Under the pieces are notes generated by a model that did not search any database, was not told where the DNA came from, and saw only the letters and a list, made by a program, of their open reading frames with translations. Positions 1 through 8,659 of a stretch of DNA of 38,364 bases are shown here, piece after piece (positions within the stretch are counted from its first letter, which is position 1; every line of letters starts with the position of its first letter). Source of the stretch: Betaproteobacteria bacterium (lineage in GTDB: Bacteria > Pseudomonadota > Gammaproteobacteria > Burkholderiales > SG8-41); NCBI GenBank assembly GCA_025363575.1, contig JANYDM010000076.1:1-38364 (forward strand), written 5' to 3'. Position numbers and translations under genes: made by a program.

Positions 1-13
1 GGCTGGCTCAGCG

Positions 14-250
14 CTACACAGAATTGGCGCACCCAACACCTAAAACAACAACAATGGAGGTCGTCATGTATGCCGTATTGAGATTAAGAAAACTAAAAAC
101 GATCAACGATATTGCAATGGCGGGAGCACACAACGCCAGAAAAATGAAGCCCACTAATGCCGACCCTAGTTCGACACCGAATGCATCGCTTGAAATTTCT
201 TCATGGGCATTTTTAGATTTTTTATATTCACCTCTGGAAATTTTGCCCGT
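14..250 (-). other. Start-less open frame encoding a hydrophobic peptide, possible gene remnant
   Basis: The minus strand is open for 79 codons from just after a TAA at 253-251 to a TAG at 16-14, overlapping the last codons of the integrase gene in another frame. The translation has a charged beginning (GKISRGEYKKSKNAHEE), then two hydrophobic runs (ALVGFIFLALCAPAIAISLI and TTSIVVVLGVG) that would suit a two-pass membrane peptide. There is no ATG, GTG or TTG before the first hydrophobic run. The first ATG (67-65) lies between the two runs. It may be a decayed gene, a gene using a rare start, or chance. I do not recognise the family. Confidence 0.2.
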
Positions 251-1653
251 TTAACCTCTTTAAGCTTGTCTGCCAGATTTAACACATTGGTATAGACACC
301 ACGTTGCCCCAGCAAATCGTGCCCCAATAGCTCTTCTAATCTGTCGGGATGAGCACCCTTCTGCTTTAACGTGTCCGCGAACAAGTGGCGGAATGCGTGA
401 GTGACCTTCCCTTTTTCTTTCTCATTGATGCTTTTGAGATAGGTGTCGAAATGGCCGCTGGCAGCATCACCGTAACCATTGACCTCGCTATGAGGTAATT
501 CATAGAACACCCTTGCAATGCCCGCCTTCTTTAATAACTTTACATATTCAATGAAACCCAACTCAATCAACGTTGGATGCAGCGGAACAAAACGCTCACT
601 TGCTGAATTCTTGATGCTCATGTCCGGACGCTTCGCATGAATGTATATGTAGTCAATATTGCGATACCGCAATACGTCATCGCAATAGAGCTGTGCGATC
701 TCATTGATGCGTCCGCCTGAAAAAAGCATAACGAGCGGACACCAATAATCCGCTGCAATTCTGAAATTAAGATAGGTCTTCGGATTAAAAATGTTTTCCA
801 GTTGGGAAGAAAAAAACGCCTTATTCCTCTTAGCACCTGTCTTTGTCGGACGCTTGGAATCTTTTTTCTTTACAACTGACGAACGGTTTTGCAAAGGGTT
901 AACGCCCTTCAATTTCCGTTCATCGATGCACCAGATAAAAAAAGTATTAGCCCGCTTGATGTGGTGATGCTGTGATAACGCTTCCAGCGGTTTGATTTTT
1001 TCAGTCTCGTTTAGCCTCAAAATTTCGCTTGGGGTCTTGCCTTGGAAAGCTCTCCTCTTATGGGCATTGGTCGGCCACTTTTTTAAAAATTCTTTGTAGG
1101 CATTGATATCGTCATCCGAAACCTTGTTGATGGGTTTATCAGCGATGACGACTTTAAGCAATTCAAGTGTCGAGCGATATTGCTTGGTCGTTTTTAGATC
1201 GACACCACTCGGCTCTTTTTCTATCAGAAAGGCGTCAATCAACGCATAGAGATTCTCGCCGTCCTGCTCTGGTGCAGGGCCATCGGCGAACTTGCTCAAA
1301 TCAAGCTTGTTGATTTGCTCACGTGCGACGATCATCTCCTCGGGCGTATCAACCGTTAATCCGAATACGCCTTGGCGGGTGATCGATTCGATCTTGATTA
1401 ATTCGCGAGTGTCGTCCGGATTTATTTTTTTTAAGAGTTCGCTGACGCTAGGCGGTTTCATCGCTCTCCCCTTCAATCGCTGGAACACCCTTCGACATTC
1501 TAAATACAAAAGTGCTGCGGACGCACGTGCGATTAAATAATCGGCGGTGCCAAGCGATCGAACGATAAAGCGTTTTGCAAGAAGTGGACGGAGGGCTTGC
1601 GGGACTTTTATGCGAAAGTAATAGCCGCTGGGGCGGCGAAGCATATTTTCCAT
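166..1653 (-). CDS. Tyrosine recombinase / phage-type integrase next to tRNA-Ala
   Basis: This 495-residue protein would catalyse site-specific strand exchange between an element and the chromosome. The start (RRPSGYYFRIKVPQALR) matches the N-terminal domain common in tRNA-targeting integrases. A SAM-like core-binding region follows near residues 130-250. The catalytic domain shows Arg in SGGRINEIAQL, a Lys in the beta-hairpin (YIHAKRPDMSIKNS), HAFRHLFAD giving the H-x-x-R pair, then LLGH and the nucleophile Tyr in RGVYTNVL. The chosen ATG follows an in-frame stop (TGA) and two repeated GGTATCCCG units. A second ATG lies three codons later. The gene points away from the 3' end of tRNA-Ala(GGC) 79 bp away, the normal arrangement at an attachment site, so the element should extend left out of the window. 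Confidence 0.93.
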   Translation of the reverse strand: MENMLRRPSGYYFRIKVPQALRPLLAKRFIVRSLGTADYLIARASAALLYLECRRVFQRLKGRAMKPPSVSELLKKINPDDTRELIKIESITRQGVFGLTVDTPEEMIVAREQINKLDLSKFADGPAPEQDGENLYALIDAFLIEKEPSGVDLKTTKQYRSTLELLKVVIADKPINKVSDDDINAYKEFLKKWPTNAHKRRAFQGKTPSEILRLNETEKIKPLEALSQHHHIKRANTFFIWCIDERKLKGVNPLQNRSSVVKKKDSKRPTKTGAKRNKAFFSSQLENIFNPKTYLNFRIAADYWCPLVMLFSGGRINEIAQLYCDDVLRYRNIDYIYIHAKRPDMSIKNSASERFVPLHPTLIELGFIEYVKLLKKAGIARVFYELPHSEVNGYGDAASGHFDTYLKSINEKEKGKVTHAFRHLFADTLKQKGAHPDRLEELLGHDLLGQRGVYTNVLNLADKLKEVKRAKFPEVNIKNLKMPMKKFQAMHSVSN

Positions 1654-1656
1654 GGC

Positions 1657-1679
1657 CGGGATACCTTTCGGGATACCTT
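1657..1679. repeat. Twin 11-bp direct repeat upstream of the integrase
   Basis: CGGGATACCTT occurs at 1657-1667 and again at 1669-1679, a 12-bp period directly upstream of the integrase ATG. Read on the minus strand in the integrase frame it gives GIPKGIP, so it could be a remnant of an upstream-extended reading frame. It could also be an arm-type recombinase or excisionase binding site. The repeat is directly visible; the role is inference. Confidence 0.5.
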
Positions 1680-1701
1680 GGCCATTTCAGTCCCGCAAAA
1701 T

Positions 1702-1731
1702 AAAAAATCCTAAGTCAAAGACTTAGGATTT
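1702..1731 (-). terminator. Rho-independent terminator of tRNA-Ala
   Basis: A 13-bp perfect stem, AAAATCCTAAGTC with GACTTAGGATTTT and a 3-nt loop, sits immediately past the encoded CCA end of the tRNA. On the minus strand it is followed by a run of T residues. It lies between the tRNA and the integrase, so it should separate the element from tRNA transcription. Confidence 0.8.
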
Positions 1732-1807
<76 letters not shown>

Positions 1808-2012
1808 ACGAAAGACCGCGGATTATACCGACGAGGCCCCCTCCTGTAAAGAAAGCCGGCACCCGAAAATCGCTTTAGCGGCGTGGACATGCGTGCGCCA
1901 AGCGCATCGCCCGAATTTTGCAAGCAAGACGCGGAGCGCCCGGGCGCGCAGGGTAAGTCAGGATGCGTCCTCGCGTGAAGGACAACGCGCAAATTCGATC
2001 AGGAGCGATATC

Positions 2013-2087
2013 ATGAACGGGAAGATGACTATAGCTTCGCGCTATCCGGACCATACCTCAGGCTTCATATTCCACGACGCGAAATGA
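2013..2087 (+). CDS. Possible 24-residue leader peptide coupled to alkB
   Basis: An ATG at 2013 has an AGGAGCG sequence (2001-2007) at good Shine-Dalgarno distance and opens a 24-codon frame. Its stop TGA (2085-2087) overlaps the alkB ATG (2084-2086) as ATGA. The alkB start itself has no clear ribosome binding site, so translation of this short frame could deliver ribosomes to alkB. The peptide (MNGKMTIASRYPDHTSGF...) resembles no family I know. An alternative is that the frame is fortuitous. Confidence 0.3.
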   Translation: MNGKMTIASRYPDHTSGFIFHDAK

Positions 2088-2908
2088 ACGGCGATCTGCT
2101 GAGCGGCCTCACGCCGCCGGCTCCCGACACCGAAGCAATCGGCGCGGGCGCGCTACTGCTGAGGGCTTTCGCGGACCCCGCTGAACTCCTGCCCGCTTAC
2201 GAGCGGATCGTTGCAGCTGCACCGCTGCGCAATATGGTGACTCCGGGCGGCTATCGAATGTCGGTGGCGATGACTAACTGCGGCCGCGCAGGCTGGGTCG
2301 CGGACCGCAGCGGCTATCGCTACGACGCCATGGATCCAGTATCGGGCTCGACCTGGCCGGCGATGCCCGCAGTCTTTTCACGGCTGGCAACAAACGCTGC
2401 ACAAGCTTCCGGTTACAGCGGATTCGAGCCTGATGCGTGCCTCATCAATTGCTATGCGCCCGGTACGCGGCTGAGTTTGCATCAGGACAAGGACGAGCGG
2501 GATTTCAGCGCGCCAATTGTCTCGGTATCGCTCGGACTACCCGCAAAGTTTTTATTCGGTGGATTGAACCGTAGCGATCGTCCGCGGCGCTTTTTGCTCG
2601 AGAGCGGCGACATAGTAGTGTGGGGAGGCCCGTCACGTCTCGTCTATCACGGCGTGGCGCCGCTCGCCGACGGCGCACATGCGCTGACCGGACGCTGCCG
2701 CATCAATCTCACGTTCAGAAAACCCCTAGATACGATCAGGCGGGGAAATGCCGGAGCTGTGCGGTCATGCGCGCCAACACCTGCTCGCGGCCGATCAGCT
2801 CGAGCGTCGCGTCGATCGACGGCGTGTGCGCGGTGCCGGCCACCATCACGCGCAGCGGCATCGCGATTTTCGGCATCTTTACATTGTGCTGCGCAACGAC
2901 TGATTTGA
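2084..2908 (+). CDS. alkB: AlkB, DNA/RNA alkylation-damage demethylase, with an anomalous C-terminal tail
   Basis: This is a 2-oxoglutarate- and Fe(II)-dependent dioxygenase that oxidatively removes methyl groups from 1-methyladenine and 3-methylcytosine. The first 215 residues track E. coli AlkB closely, including [21 protein letters not shown] and [14 protein letters not shown]. The iron ligands are in LHQDKDE (H-x-D) and VYHGV (distal His), and the 2-oxoglutarate Arg box is RINLTFR. E. coli AlkB ends a few residues after this box. Here the frame runs on for about 60 residues of Arg/Ala/Ser-rich sequence without domain character, antisense to the last 173 bp of gltX. The tail looks like readthrough into gltX after loss of the native stop, or a base error near 2730, where a +1 shift would meet TAG. 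Confidence 0.92.
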   Translation: MNGDLLSGLTPPAPDTEAIGAGALLLRAFADPAELLPAYERIVAAAPLRNMVTPGGYRMSVAMTNCGRAGWVADRSGYRYDAMDPVSGSTWPAMPAVFSRLATNAAQASGYSGFEPDACLINCYAPGTRLSLHQDKDERDFSAPIVSVSLGLPAKFLFGGLNRSDRPRRFLLESGDIVVWGGPSRLVYHGVAPLADGAHALTGRCRINLTFRKPLDTIRRGNAGAVRSCAPTPARGRSARASRRSTACARCRPPSRAAASRFSASLHCAAQRLI

Positions 2909-4142
2909 CGGCGGCATTGATCGCGGCGCGATTCCACTCCCCTTCCGCGAGCCGCTGCTGGAGATCGGCCAGCGCGGACTTGATCGCACTCGTGTAATAC
3001 TCGGCCTTGAGCGCCGCCGGCGGCTCGATCGCCCCGTAGAAATACACGGCGAAGTCTGCAAGCTCGACCAGCGTGCTCACTCTGTCCTTGATCAACGCGA
3101 TGACGCTTGCGAACGGCGGGCCGCTTTCAACTTTGCGGCCGTCCCGCTCAAGAAACGGCAGCGCGAGCGAAGCAAGCCGCTCGTTATCCGCTGACTTAAT
3201 GTACTGCTGGTTCATCCACAGCAATTTTTCCCGGTCAAAGCGCGCCGGCGATTTGCTCACGTGTGCCAGGTCGAACCATTCGACGAGCTGCGCGCGTGAA
3301 AATATTTCCTCGTTACCATGCGACCAGCCGAGCCGCGCCAGGTAGTTGACGAGCGCCTCCGGCAAAAAACCTTCGTCGCGATATTGCATCACGCTCACCG
3401 CGCCGTGGCGCTTGGACAGGCGCTCGCCATCGCCGCCCAATATCATCGGCAGGTGCGCGAATTTCGGCAGCGTCACACCCAAAGCCTTGTAGATGTTGAT
3501 CTGGCGCGGCGTATTGTTGACGTGATCGTCGCCACGTATCACATGCGTGATATTCATGTCGATGTCATCAACGACGACGCCGAAGTTGTAAGTGGGCACT
3601 CCGTCGCCGCGCAAGATCACGAGATCGTCGAGCTCACTGTTGGCGATGGTAATCAGGCCTTTGACCTGATCGTCCCAGGTCACCTCGCCGGACAGCGGCG
3701 TCTTGAAGCGCAAGACCGGCGTCACCCCGGCCGGAGCAGTCTCTTTTGAATCGCGCCAGCGCCCGTCGTAGCGCGGCTTTTCGCCGCGCGCGCGCTGGGC
3801 TTCGCGCATGGCGTCAAGCTCCTCCTTCGAGCAGTAGCAATAATAGGCGTGGCCCGCCTTTAGCAACTGCTCCGCGACATCCTTGTAGCGCTGCAGGCGC
3901 TGCATCTGGTAAAACGGGCCTTCGTCGCAATCGAGACCCAACCAGTGCATGCCGTCGAGAATGGCCTGCACCGACTGCTGCGTCGAGCGCTCCAGATCGG
4001 TATCTTCGACGCGCAAGATGAAGGTGCCCCCCTGCTTCTTCGCGTACGCCCAGCAGAAAAGCGCTGTGCGTGCGCCGCCGATATGCAGATAGCCGGTGGG
4101 ACTGGGGGCGAAGCGGGTTCTCGGTTTCGTCATGCGCCGCAT
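2736..4142 (-). CDS. gltX: Glutamyl-tRNA synthetase
   Basis: This class I aminoacyl-tRNA synthetase attaches glutamate to tRNA-Glu in the cytosol. The N-terminus [20 protein letters not shown] carries the HIGH-type motif (HIGG), and [10 protein letters not shown] is the KMSKS-type loop. A zinc-binding-type insertion ([12 protein letters not shown]) follows the catalytic start, and the C-terminal helical anticodon-binding region ends in QLRHFPA. At about 468 residues it has the normal bacterial length. Two starts are possible: ATG at 4142, or ATG at 4133, which gives the more usual [14 protein letters not shown] beginning. It is transcribed in the same direction as upstream ubiB with a 54-bp gap, and its 3' end is overlapped by alkB from the other strand. 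Confidence 0.97.
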   Translation of the reverse strand: MRRMTKPRTRFAPSPTGYLHIGGARTALFCWAYAKKQGGTFILRVEDTDLERSTQQSVQAILDGMHWLGLDCDEGPFYQMQRLQRYKDVAEQLLKAGHAYYCYCSKEELDAMREAQRARGEKPRYDGRWRDSKETAPAGVTPVLRFKTPLSGEVTWDDQVKGLITIANSELDDLVILRGDGVPTYNFGVVVDDIDMNITHVIRGDDHVNNTPRQINIYKALGVTLPKFAHLPMILGGDGERLSKRHGAVSVMQYRDEGFLPEALVNYLARLGWSHGNEEIFSRAQLVEWFDLAHVSKSPARFDREKLLWMNQQYIKSADNERLASLALPFLERDGRKVESGPPFASVIALIKDRVSTLVELADFAVYFYGAIEPPAALKAEYYTSAIKSALADLQQRLAEGEWNRAAINAAVKSVVAQHNVKMPKIAMPLRVMVAGTAHTPSIDATLELIGREQVLARMTAQLRHFPA

Positions 4143-4196
4143 TGTACCTGACGGCGTGCCGGATCTGCCGCGCCGGCAATGCGAGGCGCCGCGGAC

Positions 4197-5882
4197 TCAA
4201 TGCATGCGTCTGGTCTTGCGCTCGCTCTTGCGGTCTTGCGCGTAGATGCTGACGAGCAGCCAGAAGCCGCCCGTCGCGGCCGCCAGAAACAGCAGCATGG
4301 CCAGCCCCGGATAGCCGAACAGCCTGAACTCCGTATCGATGCGCATTAGCAGCGACGCGCCGATGATGAGCGCGGCGAGAATGATGCCCATCGTGATCCG
4401 GTTGGCGATTTTCTGCATGGCTTCGAGCACGAGTTTCGTGTCTGGCGCCCTGACCTTCACTTCGAGCTCGGCATTGGCGACGGAATCGAGGATGCGGTTG
4501 AGCCGTAACGGCAGGCCGGAAACGAAATCCTTCATCTCCAGCATGCTTCTGAATACGTTGCCCTGGGAGGCATCCTTGCCCATGCGCTGAGACATGATCT
4601 CTGTCGCATTACGCCGCACGGACGCGCTGGTGTCGAATGCCGGGTCGAGCACCTTGCCCACCTCATCGAGCTGCAGCAACGTCTTGCCGAGCAAGGTAAG
4701 TTCGCTTGGCACGAAAAGGCCGTTGTCAGCGGCGGTACGGCTGATCTGCAGCAGTGTTTTACCGACGTTCATCCGGCGCAAACCCTGCTCCGGCTGCAGC
4801 GCCGGCAGCTGGCCGATGCGCCGCGTGAATTCTGTCGCATCGAACTCCTCCGTCGTGCGGCTGATGCGTATCGCGACTTCGGCGGCTTCGTCGCTCTTGC
4901 CTTCGCTCACCGCCAGCAGGATTTTCAGCAAGCTCTCCTGCATGGCGGGTGTCGTATGACCGACCATTCCCAGGTCGAGCAGCGCAATATGGTTGTCGCC
5001 GGTGACGAAGACGTTTCCCGGGTGCGGATCGGCGTGGAACATGCCGTCGACCAGCACCTGCTTCAAGTAGGCGCGGAACAATTGCTCCGCGAGCGCCTCG
5101 CCTTCGAGCTCGAGGCGCGCCAGCGGGCCGAGCTTTGTAATCTTGCGCCCGCTCACGTAGTTCATGGTGAGCACGCGCCGCGTGCTGTAGTCCGCGATCG
5201 ACTGCGGCACTTCGATCAGGTCGAAGCCGGCGAGATTTTTGCCGGCGATGATGAGGTTCTGCGCTTCGCGCTCGTAGTTGAGCTCCTGCTGAATTGTGAT
5301 GCGCAGATCTTCCAGCATGGCGAGAAAACGATAGTGCCGTCCGGCGTCGGTGTGTTCTTCGAAAAACTCGGCGATCTGCGCGAGCACTTCGAAGTCTTCG
5401 GCGATCTGCGCCGCTATGTAGGGCCGCTGCACCTTGACCACCACCGGCCGGCCGTCGCGCAGTGCCGCGGCATGCACCTGCCCGAGCGACGCTGCGGCCA
5501 GCGGAACTTCGTCAAAACTCGCGAAGGCCTTGGAGATGCGCACACCGAGCTCGCTGGTAACGATGTGCTCGACTTCTACGAACGGAAACGGCTTAACCGT
5601 ATCCTGCAGCCGCGCAAGCGCCTTCAAATAGGGCTCAGGCAGCAGATCAGGGCGGCTCGCCAGCAACTGCCCCAGCTTCACGAAAGTCGGGCCCATCGCT
5701 TCGAGATCGGCCGCGAGCTGCTCCGGCGTAGCGCCGCTGGCGGGCGGCGGCGCATCGGCGGCAACGTCGAATCCATCGTCATTGCCTAGCTGGCGCACAA
5801 GATCCGAGCGCCCGTACTTCCAGAGCAGGATGCAAATGTCCTTGTAGCGTTTCAGGTGGTGCGCCGCGAGGTTGATTTTCAT
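4197..5882 (-). CDS. ubiB: UbiB/ABC1 (AarF) atypical kinase-like protein
   Basis: UbiB-family proteins are membrane-anchored atypical kinases/ATPases needed for ubiquinone biosynthesis. Visible motifs are the KxGQ motif (FVKLGQLLASR, near residue 70), the Ala-rich loop replacing the P-loop (AAASLGQVHAA), the ATP-site Lys in VVVKVQRP, the catalytic segment FHADPHPGNVF and the metal-binding LLDLGMVG. Two hydrophobic segments close to the C-terminus (IILAALIIGASLLM and YPGLAMLLFLAAATGGFWLL) form the usual membrane hairpin, followed by a basic tail. The 561-residue length is normal. It is not beside ubiE/ubiJ here, so assignment within the UbiB/ABC1 group rests on motifs only. It probably shares a transcript with gltX. 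Confidence 0.85.
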   Translation of the reverse strand: MKINLAAHHLKRYKDICILLWKYGRSDLVRQLGNDDGFDVAADAPPPASGATPEQLAADLEAMGPTFVKLGQLLASRPDLLPEPYLKALARLQDTVKPFPFVEVEHIVTSELGVRISKAFASFDEVPLAAASLGQVHAAALRDGRPVVVKVQRPYIAAQIAEDFEVLAQIAEFFEEHTDAGRHYRFLAMLEDLRITIQQELNYEREAQNLIIAGKNLAGFDLIEVPQSIADYSTRRVLTMNYVSGRKITKLGPLARLELEGEALAEQLFRAYLKQVLVDGMFHADPHPGNVFVTGDNHIALLDLGMVGHTTPAMQESLLKILLAVSEGKSDEAAEVAIRISRTTEEFDATEFTRRIGQLPALQPEQGLRRMNVGKTLLQISRTAADNGLFVPSELTLLGKTLLQLDEVGKVLDPAFDTSASVRRNATEIMSQRMGKDASQGNVFRSMLEMKDFVSGLPLRLNRILDSVANAELEVKVRAPDTKLVLEAMQKIANRITMGIILAALIIGASLLMRIDTEFRLFGYPGLAMLLFLAAATGGFWLLVSIYAQDRKSERKTRRMH

Positions 5883-6241
5883 GCGAGTCGTTCAGGCTAT
5901 GAGCAATGCGATATTGTTTTCGATTTGCGTCGGCCAATCTGTTCGCTGAGACACATCCCGCCGTCCGACAGAGGTTGTCCGACACGAGCATGCGCCTTTC
6001 GCTGCTAACTGCGCGTTTTGGGCCCTCGGCAGGCGCGCGGTCTGCCTTACGCGGCCGTCAGCGGTTGCGGCCGGCTTCCCGCCGCCCGATAATGACCGCG
6101 CAGCATCCCGGTGGAGAACAACATGGAGTCACTCGTTCGTTGCGCCGGCGACGGCGTATTTCCTAAACTCGAAAATCTGTCTCTGCGACCTGCGGCCCCA
6201 TGGTATTGCCATTCACACCAGAGCGCCGATCGGTGAAATCG
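5883..6241. other. Divergent intergenic region between ubiB and a solute-binding lipoprotein gene
   Basis: About 360 bp without a convincing gene. It should hold the promoters for ubiB (leftward) and the lipoprotein gene (rightward), but I could not find a confident -35/-10 pair. A plus-strand frame at 5906-6166 is Arg-rich, lacks a ribosome binding site and has no recognisable domain, so it was not called. Confidence 0.5.
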
Positions 6242-7045
6242 ATGACCCTGTACAAATTGGCTCTGCGCATGGTCGCCACGGTCCTGCTCGCATCGTGCGC
6301 AATGACGCCGCACGCCCCGCCTGCCGCGCGAGCCGAGCTCGCACCCACCGGCAAGCTGCGCGCGGGCATCAATCTTGGCAATGGCGTGATCGCGACATTC
6401 GATCCCGCGACCGGCAATGCGACCGGCATAGCAGTCAATGTCGCGCACGAACTGGGGCGCCGCTTGGCTGTGCCCGTCGAACTCGTCGTCTTCAAACAGG
6501 CCAGAAACGCTGTGGACGCATTGCAGGCGGGCGCGCTTGACGTCGTGTTCGTCGCCATCGAGCCGGTGCGCGCCGACGTCATGGACTTCTCCGCGCCTTA
6601 CGCGGAAATCGAAGGCAGCTACGCGGTGCCAGCCGGCTCGCCGATACGCGCGACTGCGGAGGTCGATCGTCGGGGCGTGCGCATCTCGGTGGTCGCGAGA
6701 AGCAACTACGATTTGTTCCTGACGCGCACATTGCAGCATGCGACGCTGGTGCGCGCGGAGACTACGCAGGGATCGGCCGACGAGTTCGTCGCCGGCAAAG
6801 TCGATGTGCTCGCCGGCGTTAGACAGCGCGTCGACGATGCAGTAGCGCGCGCGCCCGGTTCCCGCGTATTGCCCAACCGCTTTATGGCGATCCGCCAGGC
6901 GATAGGCACGCCCAGGGGCCGCACGGCGGGACTCGCCTACCTGCGGGAGTTTGTCGAAGACATCAAGGCGTCCGGCCTCGTCGCGCGCGAGATCGAGCTT
7001 GCCGGACTGCGTGATGCCACCGTGGCGCCGCCTGCACCCCGCTGA
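6242..7045 (+). CDS. Family-3 extracellular solute-binding lipoprotein (amino-acid ABC-type)
   Basis: This is a predicted periplasmic receptor of the SBP_bac_3 family, which delivers amino acids or similar polar solutes to ABC importers. The N-terminus MTLYKLALRMVATVLLASC is a lipoprotein signal with lipobox LASC, so Cys would be lipidated. The mature part begins with LAPTGKLRAGINLGNG, the first strand of the fold. NATGIAVNVAHELGRRLAVPVELV and DVVFVAIEPVRADVMDFSAPYAEIEGSYAVP are typical of the family. The frame could start 14 codons earlier (6200), but the ATG at 6242 puts the signal peptide at the N-terminus. No ABC permease or ATPase lies nearby, so it is an orphan receptor. At 267 residues it has normal length. 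Confidence 0.82.
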   Translation: MTLYKLALRMVATVLLASCAMTPHAPPAARAELAPTGKLRAGINLGNGVIATFDPATGNATGIAVNVAHELGRRLAVPVELVVFKQARNAVDALQAGALDVVFVAIEPVRADVMDFSAPYAEIEGSYAVPAGSPIRATAEVDRRGVRISVVARSNYDLFLTRTLQHATLVRAETTQGSADEFVAGKVDVLAGVRQRVDDAVARAPGSRVLPNRFMAIRQAIGTPRGRTAGLAYLREFVEDIKASGLVAREIELAGLRDATVAPPAPR

Positions 7046-7193
7046 TATCCAGCTATTCCGGCTGTGCAGAGTCGCCTTCGCCTTTGGCCCACCGCGTCCC
7101 CGCGAACTAGGCTCGTAAGGCGTTGTCAAATTTACCATTCAGTCGATTTCTGCCGGCAGAGCCCGTTAGGCCGGCATAGCGGGGACATAAATC

Positions 7194-7661
7194 ATGATGC
7201 GAGAAATTCTCGGCGTGGCGCAGGGCGAGCCCGAATCACGCCGGCGCTGGTTCCACGACGAATACTTCGACCTCTTTGTATGGCAGGACCAAGCGAGCGA
7301 TGTCACTTCGTTCCAGCTTTGCTATGGCATCGACTCGAGCGAGCAGGCGCTCGAGTGGCGCAGCAGCGGTGGGTTTTTTCATGACGGCATAAAACCCGCG
7401 GCACCGGATGCCGGCACGGAAGCGCGCCGCACGCCCGCGGCCACGCGGGCGACAGACGCCATGACGTCGCGCTTCGTGTTCGCGGCGCGCGCTTTGCCCG
7501 AGGACATACGCGCCGCCGTCACGTCGAAGATCCGCGAGTATGCCGAGAAGGCGGCGGCGATACCGACACGGCGCCGGCAAGTGCGGCGCGCCGAGTGGCA
7601 GCAACAGGAGCCCGCGTCCCGCGCTGCTGCGGGCCGCCCGCCGCTTAAAAACCGCAACTGA
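7194..7661 (+). CDS. Conserved-looking hypothetical protein
   Basis: The 155-residue protein has no domain I can name. The first 65 residues look like a folded unit (RRRWFHDEYFDLFVWQ and SFQLCYGIDSSEQALEW, rich in aromatic and acidic residues), of a style seen in small unknown proteins of beta- and gammaproteobacteria. The remainder is Ala/Arg-rich and probably flexible, ending in a strongly basic tail (RPPLKNRN). There is no signal peptide or membrane segment. It starts with a double ATG and lies convergent to a TTT receptor gene, with 4 bp between them. Function unknown. Confidence 0.6.
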   Translation: MMREILGVAQGEPESRRRWFHDEYFDLFVWQDQASDVTSFQLCYGIDSSEQALEWRSSGGFFHDGIKPAAPDAGTEARRTPAATRATDAMTSRFVFAARALPEDIRAAVTSKIREYAEKAAAIPTRRRQVRRAEWQQQEPASRAAAGRPPLKNRN

Positions 7662-7665
7662 AACT

Positions 7666-8631
7666 CTAGGGTTTGAGTCCCAGCCGCTCTACCGCGCGCC
7701 GCTCTTCATCGGCCGCACGGCGTGCCCACTGCAGATAGTCGTCGCCCGCCATGTAGTACGGCGCCATGCCGACGCGGTCGAGGGCTTTGACGAATACCGG
7801 GTCGTCCATTGCGCGGCGGAAAGCGTCGTGCAAAATCTTCACCACCTTGGGATCCATACCTTTCGGCCCGGCAATTCCCCACGGCGAATTCGCGACGATG
7901 CCGTAGAGTTCCTTTAGCGTCGGCACGGCTGGCGCGCGCGATGTGCGATTGTCGCCCCACATGACAAGTGGCCGCGCCTGACCGGCCTCGACCAATTCCC
8001 ATGGCGGCGAGCCGGCTTGCGCCGTCACCTGGCCGCCGCGCAGCGCGGTGACCGCATCGGCGCTGCCTTTGTATGGCACGTGCAGCCACTGAACGCCGAG
8101 GCGGGCCGACAGATCCTCCATGGTCAGATGCAGGCTGGTGCCTATGCCCGGGCTCGCGAAGCTCACCTTGCCGGGATTGGCTTTGGCATACGCGATGAAT
8201 TCGTCCCACGTCTTCCACGGTGAATCGGCGCGCACGCTGACGCCGAACTCATAGCCGGCAACGTTCAATATCCACGTCAGGTCGTTGAGCGGATCAAACG
8301 CCGTTTTTACCATGTGCGGCAGGCGGAACACGCCGAGCGGGATCTGCGACAACGTATAGCCGTCCGGTTTGGCGCCTGCCGCCATGTTTTGCGGGCCCAG
8401 CGCGCCGCCGGCGCCCGGCCGGTTGTCGATCATGATTCTTTTCCCGAGCTGGCGCGCGGCGACGTCGGCGAGCGCGCGCAGCGCGATATCGGTGTTGCCG
8501 CCTGGTGTCCACGGGCAGATCAGCGTGATCGGACGCTCTGGAAATGCGTCGGGCGTCTGCGCGTGCGGCGCGCCGGCGTACGCACACGCGCAAAACACGA
8601 TAGAAGTCAGAATGCGTTGCATAGAGATCAT
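7666..8631 (-). CDS. Bug/TctC-family tripartite tricarboxylate transporter receptor (copy 1 of tandem pair)
   Basis: This is a secreted periplasmic binding protein of the TTT (TctC/Bug) family, which captures carboxylates, amides or related small molecules. A signal peptide (RILTSIVFCACAYAGAPHAQ) precedes the mature start FPERPITLICPWTPGGNTD, the family ligand-loop signature. Other hallmarks are MIDNRPGAGGALGPQNMA, KPDGYTL and HVPYKGSADAVTAL. It is clearly paralogous to the next gene upstream (shared NRT, VPTLKEL, GIAGPKGMDPK and VKILHDA segments), which indicates tandem duplication. Translation may start at 8631 or at an internal ATG at 8622; neither has a strong ribosome binding site. It is the last gene of the acyl-CoA synthetase-receptor-receptor operon. 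Confidence 0.92.
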   Translation of the reverse strand: MISMQRILTSIVFCACAYAGAPHAQTPDAFPERPITLICPWTPGGNTDIALRALADVAARQLGKRIMIDNRPGAGGALGPQNMAAGAKPDGYTLSQIPLGVFRLPHMVKTAFDPLNDLTWILNVAGYEFGVSVRADSPWKTWDEFIAYAKANPGKVSFASPGIGTSLHLTMEDLSARLGVQWLHVPYKGSADAVTALRGGQVTAQAGSPPWELVEAGQARPLVMWGDNRTSRAPAVPTLKELYGIVANSPWGIAGPKGMDPKVVKILHDAFRRAMDDPVFVKALDRVGMAPYYMAGDDYLQWARRAADEERRAVERLGLKP

Positions 8632-8659
8632 GAGCTATGCGTTCGCCAAGTAATGCCAA

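Noticed and set aside
24..254. Plus-strand 76-codon frame with an ATG
   Set aside because: It overlaps the integrase 3' end and the hydrophobic minus-strand frame; it has no ribosome binding site and no domain.
4956..5789. Plus-strand frame of 277 codons inside ubiB
   Set aside because: Antisense of ubiB, which is fully supported by kinase-like motifs.
6047..7138. A 363-codon minus-strand frame
   Set aside because: It is the antisense of the family-3 solute-binding lipoprotein gene (6242-7045). Its composition is Arg/His/Gly-rich and no domain is visible, whereas the plus strand has a lipobox and family motifs.
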